Part shown: positions 7,269 through 14,241 of the stretch, piece after piece | Numbering within the stretch: position 1 is the first letter of the stretch | Layout: every line of letters begins with the position of its first letter | DNA from: Veillonella sp. | GTDB taxonomy: Bacteria; Bacillota; Negativicutes; Veillonellales; Veillonellaceae | Length of the DNA stretch: 24,227 nucleotides | Direction of reading: 5' to 3' | NCBI RefSeq assembly: GCF_019414865.1 | Contig: NZ_DXLG01000009.1 | Location: 1-24,227 of the forward strand | The notes under the pieces: model-generated | Database searches by the model: none | The model's input: only the letters and a program-made list of their open reading frames with translations | What the model was told of the DNA's origin: nothing | Position numbers and translations under genes: made by a program

Positions 7269-9230
7269 TTAACGACTACCACGTCCTCGATTACTATTAG
7301 ATGGACGACTTTTGGTCATGCCATTACGAGAAGGTCTACCCTTACTACTTTTCTCACTAGACTGACGTCCGTTGCGACGATCATTATTCTTCCCACTATT
7401 ACGAGAACCACTAGATTGACTAGTACGATTAGTCCGACCAATTGGGCGTGGTGGAATCAAACATTCAGGTCCAAACCCTATCAAGTCACGTCGATTAGCT
7501 TCAATGAGTGCCTCTTTTACAAGGTCATAATTTTCAATATTTTTATATTGCATTAAAGCCCGCTGCTTAGCTTTATCTCTACCTTTTTTTGCAACATATA
7601 CAGGTTTTCCATCCAGTGGGTTAATGCCCGTATAGTACATACATGTCGATAAACTTCCCGGCGTAGGAATAAAGTCTTGCACTTGTTCTGGATACATATG
7701 TTGATCGCGGAGAAACTCGGCTAATTCAATAGCATCTTCCAAGGCACAACCTGGATGAGAGCTCATAAAATATGGTACTAAATATTGCTTCTTACCAAGC
7801 TTTTTATTGGCCTCCTCAAACCAAGATTTGAAGGTGAGGAACTCTTCCTTACCAGCTTTGCCCATCATATTAGTAACACGTTTAGAAACATGTTCTGGCG
7901 CTACTTTTAATTGTCCACTTACATGAAATTCACAAAGCTCGCGGACAAAATCTTTATTGTTATCCGCTAGAACATAGTCATAACGCAAGCCAGAACGAAC
8001 AAATACCTTTTTTACGCCTTTTAGCTTACGTAACTTACGGAGTAAAGCAATATAGTCATCATGGTTTGTATTTAGATTTTCACAAGGCTCTGGAGCAGCA
8101 CAAGTACGACCTTTACAAGCACCATATACAGCTTGTTTGTCACAAGCTAAATGACGGAAGTTCGCCGTAGGGCCCCCAACATCATGAATATATCCTTTAA
8201 AGTTATCCATATTAATCATAGTTTGAGCTTCATCAAGTAAAGACTCATGACTACGATTTTGGATGATACGACCTTGATGATTTGTTATTGCACAGAATGA
8301 ACAGCTACCAAAGCACCCCCGTTGACTTACAAGGCTAAACTGTACTTCGCTTAATGCTGGTACGCCACCCTTATCATCATATTTAGGATGCCACTTGCGA
8401 GTATACGGCAAGTTATATACGCCATCCATTTCCTCCTGCGTAAGTGGCAATGCAGGTGTGTTTTGAACAAGATATCTATCGCCATGTTTTTGTACTACTA
8501 TACGACCATAGAATGGATCTTGTTCATCATACTGCATACGGAATGCATCAGCAAAAGCCATCTTATCCGCTTTAATTTCCTCAAAAGATGGACACTCAAC
8601 ATAGTCTATGGTAGGGATTTCCTTGGCCATATAACAAATACCACGAATAGATGGCAAGGACTCTTTAAATCTATCTTGATCTAACGCATCAGCTAATTCT
8701 ACAATTTGAAGTTCACCCATACCATAAATGAGTACATCCGCCTTTGAATCAACTAAAATAGAACGACGCACAGTATCTGACCAATAATCATAATGACCAA
8801 ATCGACGTAAGGACGCCTCTATGCCACCGATAATAAGAGGCACATCACTGTAAGCCTCCTTCATACGATTCGCATATACCAAGGTAGCTCGATCTGGGCG
8901 ATGGCCCGCTTCACCACCTGGAGAATAGTCATCTTGTCGACGAATTTTCTTTGCTGCCGTAAATTTATTGAGCATTGAATCTAGATTCCCTGCCGTAACA
9001 AGGGATGCTAGACGCGGTTTACCAAGTTTTTTGAAAGCCTCTACATCATTCCAATCTGGTTGATCTATAATGCCTACACGATAGCCTTTGGATTCTAAGT
9101 ATCTGCCGATAACTGCAGGTGCAAAGGAAGGATGGTCAACATAGGCGTCCCCACTAATGAGGACAAAATCTAATTCGGCCCAACCTCGTTCCTTCATCTC
9201 CGAAGGTTCTGTTACTAAAAATCTATCCAT
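7269..9230 (-). CDS. YgiQ family radical SAM protein
   Basis: This is a member of the YgiQ/UPF0313 family of large radical SAM proteins, whose substrate is not established. Family hallmarks seen are GDAYVDHPSF near residue 26, the B12-binding-like N-terminal region, GGIEASLRRFGHYDYWSD, and the cluster motif CFGSCSFC near residue 305. Others are GPTANFRH, RSGLRYDY, LKVAPEHVS and QDFIPTPGS. The frame stays open to a TTG at 9266 that lacks a Shine-Dalgarno. I chose the ATG at 9228-9230 because family members begin M-x-x-FLP-x-x-x-EEM-x-x-RGW, which aligns with MDRFLVTEPSEMKERGW. The closest Shine-Dalgarno, AAAGG, is 14 nt away, so the start is not certain. The final 59 residues are a Ser/Arg/Gly/Asn-rich basic tail, probably disordered. 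Only a few nt separate the frame from the preceding RodZ-like gene. Confidence 0.9.
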   Translation of the reverse strand: MDRFLVTEPSEMKERGWAELDFVLISGDAYVDHPSFAPAVIGRYLESKGYRVGIIDQPDWNDVEAFKKLGKPRLASLVTAGNLDSMLNKFTAAKKIRRQDDYSPGGEAGHRPDRATLVYANRMKEAYSDVPLIIGGIEASLRRFGHYDYWSDTVRRSILVDSKADVLIYGMGELQIVELADALDQDRFKESLPSIRGICYMAKEIPTIDYVECPSFEEIKADKMAFADAFRMQYDEQDPFYGRIVVQKHGDRYLVQNTPALPLTQEEMDGVYNLPYTRKWHPKYDDKGGVPALSEVQFSLVSQRGCFGSCSFCAITNHQGRIIQNRSHESLLDEAQTMINMDNFKGYIHDVGGPTANFRHLACDKQAVYGACKGRTCAAPEPCENLNTNHDDYIALLRKLRKLKGVKKVFVRSGLRYDYVLADNNKDFVRELCEFHVSGQLKVAPEHVSKRVTNMMGKAGKEEFLTFKSWFEEANKKLGKKQYLVPYFMSSHPGCALEDAIELAEFLRDQHMYPEQVQDFIPTPGSLSTCMYYTGINPLDGKPVYVAKKGRDKAKQRALMQYKNIENYDLVKEALIEANRRDLIGFGPECLIPPRPIGRTNRTSQSSGSRNSGKNNDRRNGRQSSEKSSKGRPSRNGMTKSRPSNSNRGRGSR

Positions 9231-9269
9231 TGATTGTGTAAATGCCTTTCTATCATTCCTAATCAACTA

Positions 9270-9722
9270 TTAGAAAAGGAATAACCACAGTAAAAATAAT
9301 GCCATACAGAATAAAATAATGCCTAAAATAATACGTTCCTGAACGATAGAACGTTGGCGTTTTCGTTGACGCGTTTCTAAGGACATACGCTTTTTAGAGG
9401 TTTGGTATTCAACGAATTCACTTTGCACCAAATTTGGCGCAGCTTGTGCCTTCTGACGCGTCACAGAACGCAAAGAAAACGTATCTATATCACCTACTTG
9501 ACTTTGGTAGGCTTTTACCAAGCGATCCCCATCAAGATCTAAATAATTACCGTAATTACGAATAAAGCCTTTTACGTAGACCTGACCAGGAATGATGTCA
9601 TACTTACCATCTTCTATAGCTTCCAAATAGGTTGTTTTAATGTGCAGTACTTGCTCCACATCTTTAAAGGTTAAATTACGTCTTACTCGTTCACGTCGTA
9701 ATTCTTCGCCTAATTCAGCCAT
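9270..9722 (-). CDS. Short RodZ-like protein: HTH domain plus C-terminal membrane helix
   Basis: RodZ links the MreB cytoskeleton to the cell envelope. This 150-residue protein has the cytoplasmic RodZ-type helix-turn-helix domain at about residues 1-70 (GEELRRERVRRNLTFKDVEQ, then PGQVYVKGFIRNYGNYLDLD). A basic juxtamembrane stretch follows (TRQRKRQR, near 117-124). One membrane helix (about 131-150) ends the protein. The periplasmic domain of full-length RodZ is missing, with almost nothing after the helix. The stop is followed closely by the ygiQ-like gene, and there is no sign of a frameshift. The ATG has GAGG 7 nt upstream. It lies 48 nt after ftsK, in the slot where Firmicutes commonly carry a rodZ/ymfM gene, which supports the assignment. 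Confidence 0.85.
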   Translation of the reverse strand: MAELGEELRRERVRRNLTFKDVEQVLHIKTTYLEAIEDGKYDIIPGQVYVKGFIRNYGNYLDLDGDRLVKAYQSQVGDIDTFSLRSVTRQKAQAAPNLVQSEFVEYQTSKKRMSLETRQRKRQRSIVQERIILGIILFCMALFLLWLFLF

Positions 9723-9770
9723 TTTCGTTCCTCTCTTAATCTACATAATACTCATATCGTAATCATTTAA

Positions 9771-12515
9771 TTATTGCTCATCATTGGAGTCTGAGAAATA
9801 TCGCGCCTTAGCTTGTTCAGGGCTCATCAAAATTTCTCGAGCCTTACTGCCCATACTAGGACCAACAATTTTAAGATCTTCCATCGTATCAACAAGGCGA
9901 GCCGCACGAGTATACCCAATGCGGAATCGACGCTGTAACATAGACACAGAAGCTTGACCAGATTCCATAACGAGATTAACAGCACGTTCTAATAATTCAT
10001 CGCGGTAGATATCATTTTCTTCTGATGATTCTTTTTCGGTTTCCTTCTCAGCCTCTTGTGTAACAGTATCGTCATATTCTGGTTCACGTTGAGCTTTTAC
10101 AAATTCCACAAGATGTTCTACCTCATCATCAGAGATAAACGCACCTTGTACACGAATTGGTTTATTAGCACCAATTGGAGCAAATAACATATCCCCTTTA
10201 CCAAGCAATTTCTCAGCACCCGCCATATCGAGAATAGTACGGGAGTCAATTTGAGAACCTACTGCAAAGGAAATACGGCTCGGTACATTGGCCTTAATAG
10301 AGCCTGTAATAACGTTGACAGAAGGACGTTGCGTAGCGAGTACCATGTGAATACCTGCAGCACGCGCCATTTGTGCTAAGCGACTAATAGATTCTTCAAT
10401 ATCATCAGGAGCAGTCATCATAAGGTCAGCTAACTCATCGATAATTAATACAATCAAAGGCATAGCCGCCTTAGGGTGCGCTTCGTTATAGCTCTTAATA
10501 TCGCGTTTGCCAGATGCTGCAAAAGCTTTATAACGAGCCTCCATCTCACGAACAGCCCAACGCAATACAGCAGCTGCTTTTTTCATATCTGTTACAACTG
10601 GCGCCATCAAATGAGGAATGCCATTGTAGATAGACAATTCAACCATCTTAGGGTCGATTAATAAAAGCTTAACCTCTTCTGGTTTACGACTAAATAGAAT
10701 ACTTGAAATCAAAGTATTTACACATACAGATTTACCAGAACCAGTAGTACCTGCTACAAGCAAGTGAGGCATCTTCGCAAGGTCAGTAATAACAGGCTTA
10801 CCTGCAATATCCTTGCCAAGACCTACCGGAATACCCCCACGAGCGTCCTTGAAGTCACTACAATCAAGAACATCACGCAAATGAACGGCCTCTGTCGTCT
10901 TATTAGGAACCTCGATACCGATGGCGGATTTACCAGGGATTGGAGCCTCCATCCGAATATGTTGAGCCGCTAAGTTTAAGGCAATATCATCAGTTAAGTT
11001 GACGATACGGCTAACCTTTACACCAGGTGCAGGTTCAATTTCGTAGCGTGTAACAGTTGGACCTTGTGTAGCATTAACGACCTTAGCAGTAATACCAAAG
11101 TTACTCAATACATTTTCAAGCATCATTGCATTTTGCGCTACTTCTTCACCATTGCTTTGACTCCCCTTCCCTTTCGCCAAAATATCAAGGCTTGGGAAAT
11201 GATAAGGTCTATCATAGGTACGATGAATTTGACCATCTTTAGATACTGCTACTTGTGCTGTATCTTCTGTAGTACTAATAGTAGATGGTACTTGTAAACT
11301 CATACCAGACATACCGGCACCAGCACTTACAGAACTTGCTGCAGCACCTGTTCCAGGTACAGCAGAAGCTATGGCAGCGTGATTAGTTTCCAATGGACCA
11401 ATCGTTGTATTTTGATATGTAAACTTTGGTTGTTCCTCATGGTTATTCTCTACTGAGTCAGATTCATCTATATATCCTTCGTCTGGAGTATATGTATAAT
11501 CCTCATCTGGAGTATATATATAGTCATCACCTGTAGATCTACTAGCATCAGAGAATTGATCAAAATCATCTACATCATAAGACTTCGCATCACCAGCATC
11601 TTCAGAAATATTCGCCAATTGTTCTACTGCACGGTTGCGCGCTTCTATTTCAGCTAATTCTTTCCAAGATGTAGGAGCCTTTGGAGCTTCTACAGTCGTC
11701 ACTGTATCCACCATAGGTTCATTATCTACAACCGCACTCGTTTCAAAGTTATCTCGGTCAGTAGTGATACCTCGTTTTTCAAGTGTATCTAACGCTTGAT
11801 CTGCAGCATCAGCAAAGCGTGTGTCCTTTTCCCTGTTATACGCTTTCCGTTGTTCTGCAGCTTCTTTACGTTGTTCATTCCAATCTTCAAAGACCTCTTT
11901 AGCTACAGCTACCTTCTCAGCAGCCACTTCTTTAGCTACATCTAAACCTACTTGTGTTTTATCCGCTGCCTTTTGCAAGCCACTTCGCAAAGATAAACGA
12001 GTGATTAGAATACCAAAAGCTAATAATAAGAACACATCTAAAATGATAGCCCCTAGCTCACCTAATAGGGTGCGAAGGAATGTAGCGATGGCACCACCTA
12101 CTACACCACCTTGGTCAGCCAATTGTGTTGTGATTAATTCCTGCCCCTCAGGAACGCGCCACAATGGAACAAGGGCTAGCAAGAATAGGAAGAACAAAGT
12201 CATTACAACGCCCCGTTTAGTAACGGAAATAAATGTTCCTTTATACAATAATCGCCAGCCAATCCAGAACACACCAAGGCAAGGAATAATACCGCCTAGG
12301 CCAAAACCATAACGGAATATACCTGTTAAAATCTGTCCTACAAGACCGAGTTCAAACCCAAAGAATCCGAGCAAGGAAATAACTGCAAAGGCAATTACAA
12401 TTAAGCCTTTAACTTCGCTGCGCAAGGAAAATCCTTGAGACTTAGTTTGCTGTTTTGTACTTGTTCGCTTTCGTCGTGTATTGCGTTTTTTGGTGGAAGT
12501 TTTTTCTTCTGCCAT
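9771..12515 (-). CDS. ftsK: DNA translocase FtsK/SpoIIIE
   Basis: FtsK is a septum-located, ATP-driven double-stranded DNA pump that clears and sorts chromosome ends at division. The 914-residue product has a basic N-terminus, four membrane helices at about 37-55, 70-91, 103-119 and 155-172, and a long acidic, low-complexity linker (about 180-440). The motor follows, with Walker A GTTGSGKS near 588 and Walker B VLIIDELADLMM. The C-terminus is a winged-helix gamma domain that reads polar DNA motifs (SMLQRRFRIGYTRAARLVD). An 8-residue repeat containing YTPDE lies in the linker. The frame runs 4 codons further to a TTG at 12527. I prefer the ATG at 12513-12515, which gives MAEEK, but AAGGGG is 13 nt from it and 1 nt from the TTG, so the start is uncertain. 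An extended -10 promoter lies just upstream. Confidence 0.95.
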   Translation of the reverse strand: MAEEKTSTKKRNTRRKRTSTKQQTKSQGFSLRSEVKGLIVIAFAVISLLGFFGFELGLVGQILTGIFRYGFGLGGIIPCLGVFWIGWRLLYKGTFISVTKRGVVMTLFFLFLLALVPLWRVPEGQELITTQLADQGGVVGGAIATFLRTLLGELGAIILDVFLLLAFGILITRLSLRSGLQKAADKTQVGLDVAKEVAAEKVAVAKEVFEDWNEQRKEAAEQRKAYNREKDTRFADAADQALDTLEKRGITTDRDNFETSAVVDNEPMVDTVTTVEAPKAPTSWKELAEIEARNRAVEQLANISEDAGDAKSYDVDDFDQFSDASRSTGDDYIYTPDEDYTYTPDEGYIDESDSVENNHEEQPKFTYQNTTIGPLETNHAAIASAVPGTGAAASSVSAGAGMSGMSLQVPSTISTTEDTAQVAVSKDGQIHRTYDRPYHFPSLDILAKGKGSQSNGEEVAQNAMMLENVLSNFGITAKVVNATQGPTVTRYEIEPAPGVKVSRIVNLTDDIALNLAAQHIRMEAPIPGKSAIGIEVPNKTTEAVHLRDVLDCSDFKDARGGIPVGLGKDIAGKPVITDLAKMPHLLVAGTTGSGKSVCVNTLISSILFSRKPEEVKLLLIDPKMVELSIYNGIPHLMAPVVTDMKKAAAVLRWAVREMEARYKAFAASGKRDIKSYNEAHPKAAMPLIVLIIDELADLMMTAPDDIEESISRLAQMARAAGIHMVLATQRPSVNVITGSIKANVPSRISFAVGSQIDSRTILDMAGAEKLLGKGDMLFAPIGANKPIRVQGAFISDDEVEHLVEFVKAQREPEYDDTVTQEAEKETEKESSEENDIYRDELLERAVNLVMESGQASVSMLQRRFRIGYTRAARLVDTMEDLKIVGPSMGSKAREILMSPEQAKARYFSDSNDEQ
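11479..11526. repeat. Tandem 24-nt repeat inside the ftsK linker
   Basis: Two adjacent 24-nt units (11479-11502 and 11503-11526) match at 20 of 24 positions. Each encodes 8 residues including YTPDE, so gain or loss of a unit keeps the reading frame. They lie in the acidic linker between the membrane and motor domains of FtsK. Confidence 0.8.
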
Positions 12516-12571
12516 AAATCTATACAAACCCCTTACTTATATAACACTACTGTAAATTAACTTATCATTAT

Positions 12572-12580
12572 ATTATAGCA
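12572..12580 (-). promoter_or_regulatory. Extended -10 promoter element of ftsK
   Basis: The minus strand reads TGCTATAAT, an extended -10 (TGN plus a perfect TATAAT at 12572-12577). It lies about 55-60 nt upstream of the ftsK start and just past the rarA stop. No good -35 is visible 17-18 nt upstream, which is tolerated by extended -10 promoters. It would separate the ftsK-recX block from rarA. Confidence 0.6.
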
Positions 12581-12597
12581 TATATCGAAGTATTTAG

Positions 12598-13899
12598 TTA
12601 GCTTTTACGCCGTTTCTCCCAGTCACAAAGTAACTGTTCTTCCTTGCCTCTTTTAATACCGTTGTAGTACGAAGCATCCATAAGAGGTGTTGGTAGATAC
12701 TGCTGTTTTATATAGCCATTTGGATAGTTGTGAGCATACTTATAGGTGTTCCCATGACCTAACTTGCTAGCCCCACTATAATGACTATCTTTTAAATGAT
12801 CTGGCACCTGTCCACAATCCTTGTGGCGCACATCAGCAATTGCTGCATCGATAGCCAAATAAGCAGAATTACTTTTCGGTGCTAATGCTACATAACAAGC
12901 CGCCTCAGACAATATGATACGAGCCTCTGGAAATCCTACCATATGAGCCGCTTGAGCCGCTGCATTGGCTAGAATTAAAGCTTGCGGATCTGCAAGGCCT
13001 ACATCCTCAGCTGCACATATTACGATCCGACGAGCAATAAAATTAGGATCCTCCCCCGCTTCAATCATACGTGCTAAATAATGCATCGTCGCTTGTACAT
13101 CAGAGCCACGCATACTTTTAATAAAAGCAGAGATTGTATCGTAGTGGCTGTCACCTTTTTTATCATATGTGTAAATCCGACGTCCCACAACTTTTTCAAG
13201 AACCTCTATGGTTATATTCCCTTCATCCGGTACCATAGCTGCAGCCTGTTCTAAAATATTCAAAGCCATACGACCGTCGCCATTAACGAAAATTCCTACA
13301 TCCTCTAGCACTTCATCGGCTACTTGTAAACGGCGTTTACCAAGACCTACCTCTTCATCTGTAATAGCACGACGCAAAATTTGACCAATCGCCTTTGGTG
13401 TCAAAGCCTCCAATGTTATGAGTCGCAAACGGGATAAAAGCGGTCTATTAACCTCAAAAAACGGATTCTCTGTGGTGGCACCAATGAGGATAATCGTACC
13501 ATCTTCTACACAAGGTAATAACACATCTTGTTGGCTTTTATTGAAACGGTGGATTTCATCGAGGAATAATATAGTTCTTTGTTGTAATGACCGTACGCGC
13601 TTACGAGCATCCTCTATGATGTTACGCAACTCACCTATACCAGCATTGGTAGCATTTAAATTTACAAAATGACTGTTACTTACCTTAGCAATGATACCTG
13701 CTAGTGTAGTTTTCCCCGTTCCACAAGGCCCATAAAAAAGCATAGATGGAATGGTATCCTTCTCTACCATAGCACGTAAGAAGGTCCCCTTCCCTACGGC
13801 CTTCTCTTGACCGTATAAATGATCCAACTTGGTAGGACGCATACGCACAGGAAGTGGCTCATATGCATTTGTAGGCTCTAAATCAAACAAACTATCCAT
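12598..13899 (-). CDS. rarA: Replication-associated recombination protein RarA (MgsA/WRNIP1 family AAA+ ATPase)
   Basis: RarA is an AAA+ ATPase related to clamp-loader subunits; it acts at stalled replication forks and single-stranded gaps. The 433-residue product has Walker A GPCGTGKT at residues 57-64, Walker B ILFLDEIHRFNK at about 110-121, the sensor segment GATTENPFFEVN and the arginine-finger stretch LLSRLR. The C-terminal tetramerisation part shows SAFIKSMRGSDVQA, ICAAEDVGLADPQAL and YKYAHNYPNGY. Its N-terminus (MDSLFD, then PLPVRMRP) and length are typical. The ATG has GAGGTG about 7 nt upstream. It follows the 6S RNA, an arrangement also found in Bacillus subtilis, where 6S-1 RNA lies between aspS and the rarA neighbourhood. 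Confidence 0.95.
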   Translation of the reverse strand: MDSLFDLEPTNAYEPLPVRMRPTKLDHLYGQEKAVGKGTFLRAMVEKDTIPSMLFYGPCGTGKTTLAGIIAKVSNSHFVNLNATNAGIGELRNIIEDARKRVRSLQQRTILFLDEIHRFNKSQQDVLLPCVEDGTIILIGATTENPFFEVNRPLLSRLRLITLEALTPKAIGQILRRAITDEEVGLGKRRLQVADEVLEDVGIFVNGDGRMALNILEQAAAMVPDEGNITIEVLEKVVGRRIYTYDKKGDSHYDTISAFIKSMRGSDVQATMHYLARMIEAGEDPNFIARRIVICAAEDVGLADPQALILANAAAQAAHMVGFPEARIILSEAACYVALAPKSNSAYLAIDAAIADVRHKDCGQVPDHLKDSHYSGASKLGHGNTYKYAHNYPNGYIKQQYLPTPLMDASYYNGIKRGKEEQLLCDWEKRRKS

Positions 13900-13964
13900 T
13901 CTATCACCTCAATTCACTGTATCTAAACTATTAATATTCATATTTCTAAACCATTGATGTTCTC

Positions 13965-13993
13965 ATTATATGCCATTTTTACACGCAAAAAAG
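13965..13993 (-). promoter_or_regulatory. Probable rarA promoter overlapping the 6S RNA terminator
   Basis: A perfect -10 TATAAT (13965-13970 on the minus strand) lies about 65 nt upstream of rarA. The -35 would be T-rich (CTTTTT at 13988-13993 with a 17-nt spacer, or TTTTTT with 16) and fall on the T-run that ends the 6S RNA. The -10 is good and the -35 is poor. Confidence 0.45.
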
Positions 13994-14166
13994 CCCCACC
14001 ATGCCGTAATGTACCGCGTTTTGATCCTGCTTAGGGCAGGTGGGTGTCCTCCTCATCCTGCAGTTGTCCCATAAGGGCGTAACGTTCAGACGAGAGTTCG
14101 GACTCCCGAAGTAAATGTGTTGGCTCAAAACTGCGATATCACACGCACATGGCAGGGATATCTTAT
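13987..14166 (-). ncRNA. ssrS: 6S RNA
   Basis: 6S RNA imitates an open promoter and binds the sigma-A RNA polymerase holoenzyme, damping transcription in stationary phase. The roughly 180-nt minus-strand transcript folds as expected. Its ends pair through a 10-bp closing stem (CCCTGCCATG at 14148-14157 with CATGGTGGGG at 13994-14003, two G-U pairs). An unpaired bubble of about 11-12 nt per side follows. A second stem pairs CGCAGTTTTGA (14125-14135) with TCAAAACGCG (14015-14024), with one bulged A. The outer arm holds small hairpins such as TTCGG-GAGT-CCGAA and CCTGC-CCTAA-GCAGG. A T6 run (13987-13992) ends the RNA. A promoter is correctly placed upstream, and the location between aspS and rarA matches Firmicutes synteny. 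A 63-codon open frame over the same DNA (13979-14170) is not a gene. The exact 5' end is inferred. Confidence 0.88.
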
Positions 14167-14172
14167 ACATAA

Positions 14173-14201
14173 ATAGTATCAGAAAGATTGGTAATAAACA
14201 A
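14173..14201 (-). promoter_or_regulatory. Promoter of the 6S RNA
   Basis: On the minus strand, -35 TTGTTT (14196-14201) and -10 TACTAT (14173-14178) are separated by exactly 17 nt. Initiation about 7 nt downstream would fall near 14166, just before the closing stem of the 6S RNA. No clear terminator for aspS lies between 14179 and 14241, so some 6S RNA may also come from read-through. Confidence 0.6.
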
Positions 14202-14241
14202 GTCTTGACATTTGAATTTTAATCAATTCTTGCCTATGTTT

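Noticed and set aside
7209..7556. 115-codon plus-strand open frame at the ygiQ-like 3' end
   Set aside because: The Thr/Ile-rich product is the antisense of the low-complexity Ser/Arg tail and shows no domain.
11821..12312. 163-codon plus-strand open frame opposite ftsK
   Set aside because: It is the antisense of a well-supported gene, with a composition that mirrors the ftsK membrane and coiled segments, and no ribosome-binding site or family resemblance.
13979..14170. 63-codon minus-strand open frame between rarA and aspS
   Set aside because: It coincides with the 6S RNA fold, has no ribosome-binding site of note, and its product resembles no family I know.
14205..14240. Plus-strand TTGACA before aspS 3' end, possible antisense promoter
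   Set aside because: No acceptable -10 lies 16-18 nt downstream.
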